Made by a program: the position numbers and the translations under genes. From Aeromicrobium sp. IC_218 (GTDB taxonomy: Bacteria > Actinomycetota > Actinomycetes > Propionibacteriales > Nocardioidaceae): a stretch of DNA of 64,000 nucleotides. Where the stretch lies: assembly GCF_004336805.1 (NCBI RefSeq), contig NZ_SJXM01000013.1, forward strand, positions 29,888 through 93,887, read 5' to 3'. This document shows, piece by piece, positions 35,623-42,278 of the stretch. The first letter of the stretch is position 1; each line of letters opens with the position of its first letter. A model generated the notes under the pieces. It saw only the letters and a program-made list of their open reading frames with translations. It made no database searches and had not been told where the DNA came from.

Positions 35623-35633
35623 CTACTCCTCGC
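35612..35633. other. 22-bp perfect palindrome made of two abutting gene ends
   Basis: The + strand gene ends TGC GAG GAG TAG and the - strand gene ends CGC GAG GAG TAG, stop against stop with no spacer. The result is GCGAGGAGTAG followed by its exact reverse complement. Each mRNA that reads past its stop could fold an 11-bp hairpin, so the coding ends themselves may act as a bidirectional terminator. Confidence 0.85.
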
Positions 35634-35913
35634 GCGCGGCCTCGTGGTGGCGGATGACCTCGTCGATGATGAAGTTCAGGAACTTCTCCGCGAAGGCCGG
35701 GTCGAGGTCGGCGTCGAGGGCGAGCCGGCGCAGCCGCTCGATCTGCTGACGCTCGCGGTCGGGATCGGCCGGCGGGAGGTCGTGCTCGGCCTTCAACCGG
35801 CCCACGCGCTTGGTGCACTTGAACCGCTCGGCGAGCAGGTGCACGAGGGCCGCGTCGATGTTGTCGATGCTCGAGCGCATCTCGTTCAGCTCGGCGCGGA
35901 TGTCGTCGGTCAC
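35623..35913 (-). CDS. chorismate mutase, AroQ type
   Basis: A 96-residue all-helical chorismate mutase (chorismate to prephenate, phenylalanine and tyrosine synthesis). It shows the AroQ pattern: LNEMRSSIDNIDAALVHLLAERF (helix 1 with its Arg and Asp), GRLKAEHDLPPADPDRE, and a last helix FLNFIIDEVIRHHE. I choose the GTG at 35913 because TAGGAT ends 7 nt upstream (leaderless); a GTG two codons earlier lies too near that box. Single gene, convergent with the exopeptidase. Confidence 0.88.
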   Translation of the reverse strand: MTDDIRAELNEMRSSIDNIDAALVHLLAERFKCTKRVGRLKAEHDLPPADPDRERQQIERLRRLALDADLDPAFAEKFLNFIIDEVIRHHEAAREE

Positions 35914-35920
35914 GGGCACG

Positions 35921-35926
35921 ATCCTA
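35921..35926 (-). promoter_or_regulatory. leaderless -10 box of chorismate mutase
   Basis: TAGGAT on the minus strand, 7 nt before the GTG at 35913. Confidence 0.5.
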
Positions 35927-36007
35927 GGCCGACCCCCGATTTCGGTTCCGCGAACCCCTGCGGCTAGACTCGGTGACCGGTCCGGCGGGCGATCCTCGCC
36001 AGGCCTC

Positions 36008-36083
36008 GCCGCCTTAGCTCAGTCGGCAGAGCGTCTCACTCGTAATGAGAAGGTCGTCGGTTCGATTCCGACAGGCGGCTCCA
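36008..36083 (+). tRNA. tRNA-Thr (anticodon CGT)
   Basis: A complete 76-nt cloverleaf. The acceptor stem GCCGCCT pairs with AGGCGGC, the D arm is GCTCAGTCGGCAGAGC, the anticodon arm TCTCA-CTCGTAA-TGAGA displays CGT (reading ACG, threonine), and the T arm carries GTTCGATTC. The CCA end is encoded (36081-36083). A strong terminator follows 3 nt later. Confidence 0.97.
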
Positions 36084-36085
36084 CC

Positions 36086-36116
36086 CGAAGCCCCAGCCCT
36101 CGTGGCTGGGGCTTCG
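36086..36116 (+). terminator. terminator of tRNA-Thr
   Basis: CGAAGCCCCAGCC and GGCTGGGGCTTCG form a 13-bp perfect stem with a 5-nt loop, starting 2 nt after the CCA end; TCGTCGTTCG follows. Confidence 0.85.
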
Positions 36117-36122
36117 TCGTTC

Positions 36123-36198
36123 GCGGTGCGACTGAGTCGGAGAGCGGTCCCCCTCCGTCATGAGAAGGTCGTCGGTTCGATTCCGACAGGCGGCTCCA
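36123..36198 (+). pseudogene. decayed tandem copy of tRNA-Thr
   Basis: The 3' half, from the anticodon stem to CCA, is identical to the tRNA-Thr above (36160-36198). The 5' half is recognisable (AGTCGG-AGAGC in the D arm) but degraded: acceptor and anticodon stems no longer pair, since CCCCC faces TGAGA. It should not fold as a functional tRNA. Confidence 0.75.
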
Positions 36199-36200
36199 CC

Positions 36201-36231
36201 CGAAGCCCTCGTCCCCCGGACGAGGGCTTCG
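36201..36231 (+). terminator. second hairpin, after the tRNA pseudocopy
   Basis: CGAAGCCCTCGTCC and GGACGAGGGCTTCG pair perfectly over 14 bp with a CCC loop. The position matches the first terminator, but both arms have changed together, so pairing has been conserved while sequence has not. Confidence 0.8.
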
Positions 36232-36358
36232 TCGTTCGTGCCGAAGTCGGAGAGCGGTCCCCTCCCGCGGCTCCGCGCGTTCCTGTTTCCCCATGTCGCG
36301 GACCGGAACCCTCGCGGACAACGCGGCGCGGTCGTCCCCGCTGGGGCGGTGACGCCAC

Positions 36359-36370
36359 GTGAACGCTCAC
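36359..36370. promoter_or_regulatory. candidate LacI-type operator 1 of the arabinose operon
   Basis: GTGAACGCTCAC is a near-palindrome centred on CG, the shape of LacI/GalR-family operators. It lies about 125 bp upstream of the binding-protein gene. The LacI protein at 41235-42278 is the likely ligand. The preceding part of this gap (36232-36358) holds only repeat remnants and nothing else I can name. Confidence 0.5.
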
Positions 36371-36413
36371 ATCCGCGTCGACATCTTTGACCGGAGGGGT
36401 TGACGGATCGCAA

Positions 36414-36427
36414 TGTTAACGTTCACA
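36414..36427. promoter_or_regulatory. candidate LacI-type operator 2 of the arabinose operon
   Basis: TGTTAACGTTCACA is a 14-bp palindrome with one mismatch and a central CG, as in LacI-family operators. It starts 9 nt after TTGACG (36400-36405), a possible -35 box, so a bound repressor would block the promoter. Confidence 0.6.
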
Positions 36428-36437
36428 CTCGCTGGAA

Positions 36438-36453
36438 CGTGACACCGGTCACA
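36438..36453. promoter_or_regulatory. candidate Crp site of the arabinose operon
   Basis: CGTGACACCGGTCACA matches TGTGA-N6-TCACA at nine of ten consensus positions. It lies 11 bp downstream of operator 2 and about 40 bp before the start codon, close to or within the leader; its role (activation of a nearer promoter, or roadblock) is open. Confidence 0.5.
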
Positions 36454-36491
36454 GTGGGCGAGACCGCCCCTTTCACCCCGAGGAGCACCCC

Positions 36492-37493
36492 GTGTTGAAG
36501 AAGACCTTGATCGCCGCGAGCGCGATCCCGTTGACCGTGCTGTCGCTCACCGCCTGCGGCTCGGACTCAAGCTCTGGCGACGGCGGCGGCAGCGAGGGCG
36601 GTGGCTCGATCACGATGGGCTTCGCCCAGGTCGGTGCCGAGAGCGGTTGGCGGACCGCCAACACGAAGTCGATCCAGGAGTCCGCGAAGGCCGAGGACGT
36701 CGACCTGAAGTTCACCGACGCCCAGGGCAAGCAGGAGAACCAGATCCAGGCGATCCGGTCCTACATCCAGCAGAAGGTCGACGTGATCGCCTTCAGCCCG
36801 GTCGTCGAGACCGGCTTCGACGCCGTGCTGCAGGAGGCGAAGGCGGCCAACATCCCGGTCATCCTCACCGACCGCGCGGTCAAGGTGGACGACGACTCCC
36901 TCTACGAGACCTTCCTGGGCTCGGACTTCGTGAAGGAGGGCGAGAAGGCCGGCGAGTGGCTGGTGCAGAACGCCAAGGACGCCGACCGCGACGGCGACGG
37001 CACGATCAACGTCGTCCAGCTCGAGGGCACCACGGGTGCGGCCCCGGCGATCGACCGCGCGGAGGGCTTCGCCGACACGATCGGTGCCGACGACTCGATC
37101 AAGGTGACGGCGTCCCAGACCGGCGACTTCACCCGTGACGGCGGCAAGCAGGTCATGGAGTCGTTCCTGCAGTCCGACGACAGCATCGAGGTGGTCTACG
37201 CCCACAACGACGACATGGGTCTGGGCGCCATCGAGGCGATCGAGGCCGCGGGACTCAAGCCGGGCGTCGACGTCAAGATCATCACGGTCGACGCGGTCAA
37301 GGACGGCATGCAGGCCCTCGCGGACGGCAAGATCAACTTCATCGTCGAGTGCAACCCGCTGCTCGGTCCCCAGCTGATGGATCTGGCCCAGAAGGTGCTC
37401 GACGGCGAGGAGGTCCCGAAGCGGGTCGTGACCGAGGAGACGACGTTCGACCAGGAGCAGGCGAAGGCCGCCCTGCCCGACCGTCAGTACTGA
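36492..37493 (+). CDS. sugar ABC transporter substrate-binding lipoprotein (YtfQ-like)
   Basis: A 333-residue periplasmic-binding-type lipoprotein. The signal peptide ends in lipobox LTAC with C22 as the lipidated residue, followed by a Gly/Ser linker (about 23-40) and a two-lobed peripla_BP_4 domain of the ribose/galactofuranose family (GFAQVGAESGWRTANTKSIQ, then VDVIAFSPVVETGFD and VYAHNDDMGLGAIEAIEAAG). The set with a double-ATPase and two permeases resembles E. coli YtfQRT-YjfF. Operon context points to L-arabinose as the ligand. The GTG start is preceded by GAGGAG. Confidence 0.9.
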   Translation: MLKKTLIAASAIPLTVLSLTACGSDSSSGDGGGSEGGGSITMGFAQVGAESGWRTANTKSIQESAKAEDVDLKFTDAQGKQENQIQAIRSYIQQKVDVIAFSPVVETGFDAVLQEAKAANIPVILTDRAVKVDDDSLYETFLGSDFVKEGEKAGEWLVQNAKDADRDGDGTINVVQLEGTTGAAPAIDRAEGFADTIGADDSIKVTASQTGDFTRDGGKQVMESFLQSDDSIEVVYAHNDDMGLGAIEAIEAAGLKPGVDVKIITVDAVKDGMQALADGKINFIVECNPLLGPQLMDLAQKVLDGEEVPKRVVTEETTFDQEQAKAALPDRQY

Positions 37494-37525
37494 CCGGCGA
37501 GCCGGCTCGGGCCGGCCGCCCCCGG

Positions 37526-37571
37526 CGTCACCGCGGTGACGTCGCCCGGCCGGTGCCGGGCCCCCGGCACC
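37526..37571 (+). repeat. clustered hairpins between binding-protein and ATPase genes
   Basis: The 127-bp gap holds GTCACCGCGGTGAC (37527-37540, perfect palindrome), GGTGCCGGG/CCCGGCACC arms (37552-37560 and 37563-37571) and a following GCCGGGCCCGGC. Such structures between a binding-protein gene and the rest of its operon usually lower expression of the distal genes and stabilise the first message. Confidence 0.7.
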
Positions 37572-37620
37572 CGCCGGGCCCGGCACCCACCGGCTCCAGG
37601 ACCACCCAGGAAGGATCGAG

Positions 37621-39192
37621 ATGACGCAGCTGGCACGGTCGAAGGCCGTCGCCCCGCCCGGGACGGATCGGCCCCCCGTGATCGAGATGCGCGACATCAC
37701 GATCAGCTTCGGAGCCGTGACGGCCCTGGACCGGGTCTCGGTCCGGCTCTTCCCCGGCGAGGTCCACGCCCTCATGGGCGAGAACGGTGCGGGCAAGTCG
37801 ACCCTGATCAAGGCGCTCACCGGCGTCTACACGGTCGACGACGGGACGGTGCTGGTCGACGGCGAGCGGCACGAGTTCCACTCGCCGGCCGCGTCCCAGG
37901 CCGCGGGCATCAGCACGGTCTACCAGGAGGTCAACCTGGTGCCGAACCTCACCGTGGCCGAGAACATGATGCTCGGCCGCGAGCCGCGTCGGTTCGGGGC
38001 GATCGACGTGCGGGCGATGAACCGCGCCGCCCGCAAGACCCTGCTCCACCTCGGGCTGGACGTCGACCCGGCCACGGTGCTGGAGGACCACCCCATCGCG
38101 GTGCAGCAGCTCGTCGCGATCGCCCGCGCGGTCGGCGTGCAGGCCAAGGTGCTCATCCTGGACGAGCCCACCTCCAGCCTGGACGCGGACGAGGTGGAGA
38201 AGCTCTTCGCCGTCATGCGTCGCCTGCGGGAGGAAGGCGTGGCGATCGTGTTCGTGTCGCACTTCCTGGACCAGGTGTACGAGATCGCCGACCGGATGAC
38301 GATCCTGCGCAACGGCCGGCTCGTCGAGGAGCGGATGGTCGCCCAGACGCCGCGGCTCGAGCTGGTCCGGCTCATGATCGGCCGCGAGCTGGAGACCCTC
38401 GAGCGGCTGGACCGGGCTCCGCGCACCGAGGCCGAGGGTGGCGCTCCGCTGCTGACCGCCATCGGGCTGGGTCGCAAGAACTCCCTGGAGGCCACCGACC
38501 TGCAGCTGTTCGAGGGCGAGGTCGTCGGCATCGCCGGGCTGCTCGGCTCCGGACGCACCGAGCTGGCCCGGCTCCTGTACGGCGCCGACCACGCCGACAC
38601 CGGCGAGCTCACCGTGCGCTCGGAGCGTCGCCGCCTGCGCAACCCGCGCCAGGCCCTCGCCCGCAAGATCGCCTTCTCCAGCGAGAACCGGAAGGCCGAG
38701 GGCATCGTCGGCGACCTCACCGTGGCCGACAACATGCTGCTCGCGCTGCAGGCGTCACGCGGTTGGCTCCGCCCGGTGCCGCAGGCGACCCGCACCCGGC
38801 TCGTGCGCGACTACATCGAGGCGCTCGACATCCGCCCGGCCGACCCGACCGCCCTCATGCGCAACCTGTCGGGCGGCAACCAGCAGAAGGTGCTGCTCGC
38901 CCGCTGGCTCATCGTCCAGCCCGAGATCCTCATCCTCGACGAGCCCACCCGCGGCATCGACATCGGCGCCAAGGCGCAGATCCAGGCGAAGGTCGCCGAG
39001 CTGGCCGAGAAGGGCCTGTCGGTGGTGTTCATCTCGGCCGAGCTCGAGGAGGTCCTGCGGCTCAGCGACCGGCTCGTGGTCATGCGGGACCGGCACAAGA
39101 TCGACGAGCGCCCCAACGACGACGTCAGCGTCCGCGACGTCCTGGAGATCATCGCGGGCGAGGCCCGCGAGCAGGGAGATCGCGATGCCTGA
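37621..39192 (+). CDS. sugar ABC transporter ATP-binding protein, two ABC domains
   Basis: A 523-residue RbsA/YtfR-type protein with two fused nucleotide-binding domains. Domain 1 (about 20-255) has Walker A GENGAGKST and Walker B LILDEPTSSLD, but its signature is degenerate (HPIAVQQLVAIARAV). Domain 2 (about 270-505) has the degenerate Walker A typical of the family (GLLGSGRTELARL) and an intact signature LSGGNQQKVLLARW with Walker B LILDEPTRGID. The two domains complement each other into one working site. It overlaps the next gene by 8 nt. Confidence 0.95.
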   Translation: MTQLARSKAVAPPGTDRPPVIEMRDITISFGAVTALDRVSVRLFPGEVHALMGENGAGKSTLIKALTGVYTVDDGTVLVDGERHEFHSPAASQAAGISTVYQEVNLVPNLTVAENMMLGREPRRFGAIDVRAMNRAARKTLLHLGLDVDPATVLEDHPIAVQQLVAIARAVGVQAKVLILDEPTSSLDADEVEKLFAVMRRLREEGVAIVFVSHFLDQVYEIADRMTILRNGRLVEERMVAQTPRLELVRLMIGRELETLERLDRAPRTEAEGGAPLLTAIGLGRKNSLEATDLQLFEGEVVGIAGLLGSGRTELARLLYGADHADTGELTVRSERRRLRNPRQALARKIAFSSENRKAEGIVGDLTVADNMLLALQASRGWLRPVPQATRTRLVRDYIEALDIRPADPTALMRNLSGGNQQKVLLARWLIVQPEILILDEPTRGIDIGAKAQIQAKVAELAEKGLSVVFISAELEEVLRLSDRLVVMRDRHKIDERPNDDVSVRDVLEIIAGEAREQGDRDA

Positions 39193-40243
39193 GCCCACCC
39201 TCGTGCGGCGCGCGCTGCGGCACCCGCTCCTGTGGCCCGTGCTGGCCCTGCTCGTCCTGCTGCTGGTGAACGTCGTGGTCAACCCGTCGTTCCTCAGCGT
39301 GCGGATGCAGGACGGACACCTCTACGGCAACGTCATCGACATCATCCGCAACAGCGCGCCGGTCATGCTCGTCGCGCTCGGCATGACGCTGGTCATCGCG
39401 ACGCGCGGCATCGACCTGTCGGTCGGCGCGATCGCCGCGATCGCGGCCGCCGTGGCCTGCACGCGCATCGTCGGGGCGGGGGACGAGGGCGCGCTGGTCA
39501 CCGCGGTCATGGCCGTCACCTACGCACTGGTCGTGTGCCTGCTGCTGGGAGCCTGGAACGGGTTCCTGGTCGCGGTCTTGGGCATCCAGCCGATCATCGC
39601 GACGCTCATCCTCATGGTCGCCGGACGCGGCATCTCGATGGCCATCACCGACGGGCAGATCACCACGGTCAACAACCCGTGGTTCAGCGACCTGGCGTCC
39701 GGCTTCGTGCTCACCCTGCCGCTGGCCTTCCTCGTGGCGTTCGGGATGCTGCTGCTGACCGCGGCGCTGACCCGGCGGACCGCGCTGGGCATGCTGATCG
39801 AGGCCGTGGGCATCAACCCCGAGGCCAGCCGGCTGGCCGGCGTCCGCTCCCGCACGATCATCTGGACCGTGTACGCCTTCTCCGGCCTGTGCGCCGGCCT
39901 GGCCGGTCTCGTCATCGCGGCCAACACCAACTCGGTCAACGCCAACAGCCTCGGACTGTGGATCGAGCTGGACGCGATCCTGGCCGTCGTGATCGGTGGC
40001 ACGTCCCTCATGGGCGGACGCTTCTCGCTGGCCGGCACCTTCGTGGGCGCGCTGTTCATCGCCACGCTCACCCGCACGATCCCCAACATCGGGATCCCGT
40101 CCGAGGTGAACTACCTGTTCAAGGCGATCGTCGTCATCGCCGTGTGCCTGCTGCAGTCCCCGCGGGCCCGGGCGATGCTGCGCCCCCGGCGCCGGCGTCC
40201 CACCCCCGCCCCCGTCATCGCGAAGGCAGGTTCCCCCGCATGA
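39185..40243 (+). CDS. sugar ABC transporter permease 1 (YtfT-like)
   Basis: A 352-residue BPD_transp_2 permease with about 9-10 helices. The EAA-like contact loop is AVGINPEASRLAGVRS, and VIATRGIDLSVGAIAAIAAA in helix 3 is the family hallmark. It ends in an Arg/Pro-rich tail (about 325-352). The stop overlaps the ATG of permease 2 (ATGA), consistent with a heterodimer. Confidence 0.93.
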   Translation: MPEPTLVRRALRHPLLWPVLALLVLLLVNVVVNPSFLSVRMQDGHLYGNVIDIIRNSAPVMLVALGMTLVIATRGIDLSVGAIAAIAAAVACTRIVGAGDEGALVTAVMAVTYALVVCLLLGAWNGFLVAVLGIQPIIATLILMVAGRGISMAITDGQITTVNNPWFSDLASGFVLTLPLAFLVAFGMLLLTAALTRRTALGMLIEAVGINPEASRLAGVRSRTIIWTVYAFSGLCAGLAGLVIAANTNSVNANSLGLWIELDAILAVVIGGTSLMGGRFSLAGTFVGALFIATLTRTIPNIGIPSEVNYLFKAIVVIAVCLLQSPRARAMLRPRRRRPTPAPVIAKAGSPA

Positions 40244-41238
40244 GTGCCTCCACCGTCCCGGCCTCGAGCTGGGACCGCGTCCGCGGCTACGCACCTCCGC
40301 CCCGCTACCTGCCCGTCGTGGCGACCTTCGCGCTGTTCGTCGGCCTGTACGGCGTGGGCGGGATGCGGTACGAGGGGCTGAGCGACCCGCAGGTGCTGCT
40401 GAGCCTGCTGCTCGACAACGCGTTCCTCATCGTCCTGGCCGTCGGCATGACGTTCGTCATCCTCACCGGTGGCATCGACCTGTCGGTCGGGTCGGTCGTG
40501 GCGCTGTCCACGATGATCGCGGCCAGGACCCTGGAGCTGGGCTGGTCGCCGTACCTGTCGATCGTGGCGGTGCTGCTGACCGGCACCCTGCTCGGCCTGC
40601 TGATGGGCGTGCTCGTCCACTACTTCCAGATCCAGCCGTTCGTCGCGACCCTCGCGGGCCTGTTCCTGGCTCGCGGGCTGACCTACCTGATCAGCGTCAA
40701 GTCGATCTCGATCACCGACCCGACGTTCACCTCGCTGGCGTTCAAGACGGTGTACTTCGGCGAGTACTACCTGCGCTGGACCGCGATCGTGGCGCTGCTG
40801 ACCGTCGTCGTGGCCGCGTTCGTGCTCGCCCGCACGCGCTTCGGGCGCACCGTGTACGCCATCGGCGGCAACGAGAGCAGCGCCGTCCTCATGGGCCTGC
40901 GGGTGGCCGCCACGAAGGTCGGCGTCTACGTCATCAGCGGGTTCTGCGCCTCGCTCGCCGGGCTGCTGTTCTCGCTGTACATCCTGTCGGGCAACAGCCT
41001 GCACGCGGTCGGGATGGAGCTGGACGCCATCGCGGCCGTGGTCATCGGCGGGACGCTGCTGACCGGTGGCCGCGGCTACGTCCTGGGCTCCCTGCTGGGC
41101 GTGCTGGTGCTGGGGATGATCAAGACGATCATCGCCTTCGACGGCACGCTGAGCTCGTACTGGATGCGCATCATCACCGGCCTGCTGCTCCTCGCGTTCG
41201 TCGTGGTCCAGCGCTTCGCCACCCGGCGGCAGCGATGA
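40240..41238 (+). CDS. sugar ABC transporter permease 2 (YjfF-like)
   Basis: A 332-residue second permease of the same family: FVILTGGIDLSVGSVVALST in helix 3 and the contact loop AIGGNESSAVLMGLRVAATK. Two different permease genes per operon is the YtfT/YjfF pattern, unlike RbsC homodimers. It overlaps both neighbours by 4 nt (ATGA). Confidence 0.93.
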   Translation: MSASTVPASSWDRVRGYAPPPRYLPVVATFALFVGLYGVGGMRYEGLSDPQVLLSLLLDNAFLIVLAVGMTFVILTGGIDLSVGSVVALSTMIAARTLELGWSPYLSIVAVLLTGTLLGLLMGVLVHYFQIQPFVATLAGLFLARGLTYLISVKSISITDPTFTSLAFKTVYFGEYYLRWTAIVALLTVVVAAFVLARTRFGRTVYAIGGNESSAVLMGLRVAATKVGVYVISGFCASLAGLLFSLYILSGNSLHAVGMELDAIAAVVIGGTLLTGGRGYVLGSLLGVLVLGMIKTIIAFDGTLSSYWMRIITGLLLLAFVVVQRFATRRQR

Positions 41239-42278
41239 GCCGCAGCCAGCCCGAGCCCGGCCGGCGCAGCCCGGTCATGGCCGACGTCGCCCGCCTCGCC
41301 GGGGTTTCGCACCAGACCGTCTCGCGCGTCATCAACGGCCAGGACAACCTGCGTCCGGCCACCCGGGAGAAGGTCGAGGAGGCCATCCGTCAGCTGGGGT
41401 ACCGGCCGAACACCGCCGCGCGGGCCCTGGTCACGCGTCGGTCGGCCACGATCGGCGTCATCGGCTCCAAGAGCGGCTTCTGGGGGCCCTCCACGGTGCA
41501 CCGGACGATCCAGGCGGCCGGGCGCGAGGCCGGCTACTTCGTCAGCTCGGTGAACCTGCAGAGCCTCGCCCGCGCCGAGGTCGTCGACGCGATCGACCAC
41601 CTGCGGGCCCAGAGCGTCGAGGGCATCGTGCTGATCTCGGCCACCGACGAGGCGCTGGAGGTGGCCCGGGCGCAGGAGCACCTCGGCGTGCCGGTCGTCG
41701 TGGTCGAGGGCGACCCGCACAAGACCCGCTGGACCGTCGGCGTCGACCAGGTCGCCGGCGCCGAGGCCGGCACGCAACACCTGCTGGACCTGGGCCACAC
41801 CGAGATCGTGCACCTCGCCGGCCCCATGGACTGGACCGAGGCCCGCGCCCGCCAGCACGGCTGGCAGAACGCGATGCGGGCCGCCGGGCTCAGGCCGGCG
41901 GACCCGGTGCCGGGCGACTGGTCCGCGGCGAGCGGCTTCGAGGCCGGCCGGCAGATCGCGGCGCGCGAGGACGTCACCGCGGTGTTCTGCGCCAACGACC
42001 AGATGGCGCTCGGCCTGATGCGGGCCCTGCACGAGGCGGGCCGGACGGTCCCCTCCGGCCCGCGCGGCGTCAGCGTGGTCGGGTTCGACGACATCCCCGA
42101 GGCCGCCTACCTGATCCCGCCGCTCACCACGGTCCGCCAGGACTTCCAGGCGGTCGGGCACCGGGCCATCGAGATCCTGCAGGCCGCCCTGGCCGACGAG
42201 CCGGCGCCGGAACGGCTCATCGGTCCCGAGCTCGTCGTCCGGGCCAGCAGCGCCGCCCCCGTCGGAAGGAAGCCGTGA
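41235..42278 (+). CDS. LacI-family transcriptional regulator of the arabinose operon
   Basis: A 347-residue regulator with a LacI helix-turn-helix (about 14-38: VMADVARLAGVSHQTVSRVING), a hinge helix (YRPNTAARALVTRRS) and a periplasmic-binding-like effector domain. It is encoded between transport and catabolic genes with ATGA and GTGA overlaps on either side, so it is made only with the operon it presumably represses, an autoregulatory loop. Candidate operators lie at 36359-36370 and 36414-36427. Arabinose or a phosphorylated derivative is the likely inducer. Confidence 0.9.
   Translation: MSRSQPEPGRRSPVMADVARLAGVSHQTVSRVINGQDNLRPATREKVEEAIRQLGYRPNTAARALVTRRSATIGVIGSKSGFWGPSTVHRTIQAAGREAGYFVSSVNLQSLARAEVVDAIDHLRAQSVEGIVLISATDEALEVARAQEHLGVPVVVVEGDPHKTRWTVGVDQVAGAEAGTQHLLDLGHTEIVHLAGPMDWTEARARQHGWQNAMRAAGLRPADPVPGDWSAASGFEAGRQIAAREDVTAVFCANDQMALGLMRALHEAGRTVPSGPRGVSVVGFDDIPEAAYLIPPLTTVRQDFQAVGHRAIEILQAALADEPAPERLIGPELVVRASSAAPVGRKP

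Larger units (their letters stand above)
36045..36274 (+). repeat. tandem repeat of about 115 bp derived from the tRNA-Thr 3' half and terminator
   Basis: A 49-bp perfect direct repeat covers the tRNA 3' half plus downstream bases (36045-36093 and 36160-36208, period 115). The hairpin stems that follow differ in sequence but not in position, then GCTTCGTCGTTCG recurs at the same period (36111 and 36226). The AGTCGGAGAGCGGTCCC segment occurs at 36135 and again at 36245. It is a tandem duplication in decay. Confidence 0.85.

Noticed and set aside
36123..36198. Second functional tRNA-Thr
   Set aside because: Only the 3' half is intact; acceptor and anticodon stems do not pair, so it is listed as a pseudocopy.
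36400..36428. Clear sigma-70 -10 box downstream of TTGACG in the arabinose control region
   Set aside because: At 17 and 18 nt from TTGACG the sequences are TCACAC and CACACT, poor matches, so no promoter is annotated with confidence.
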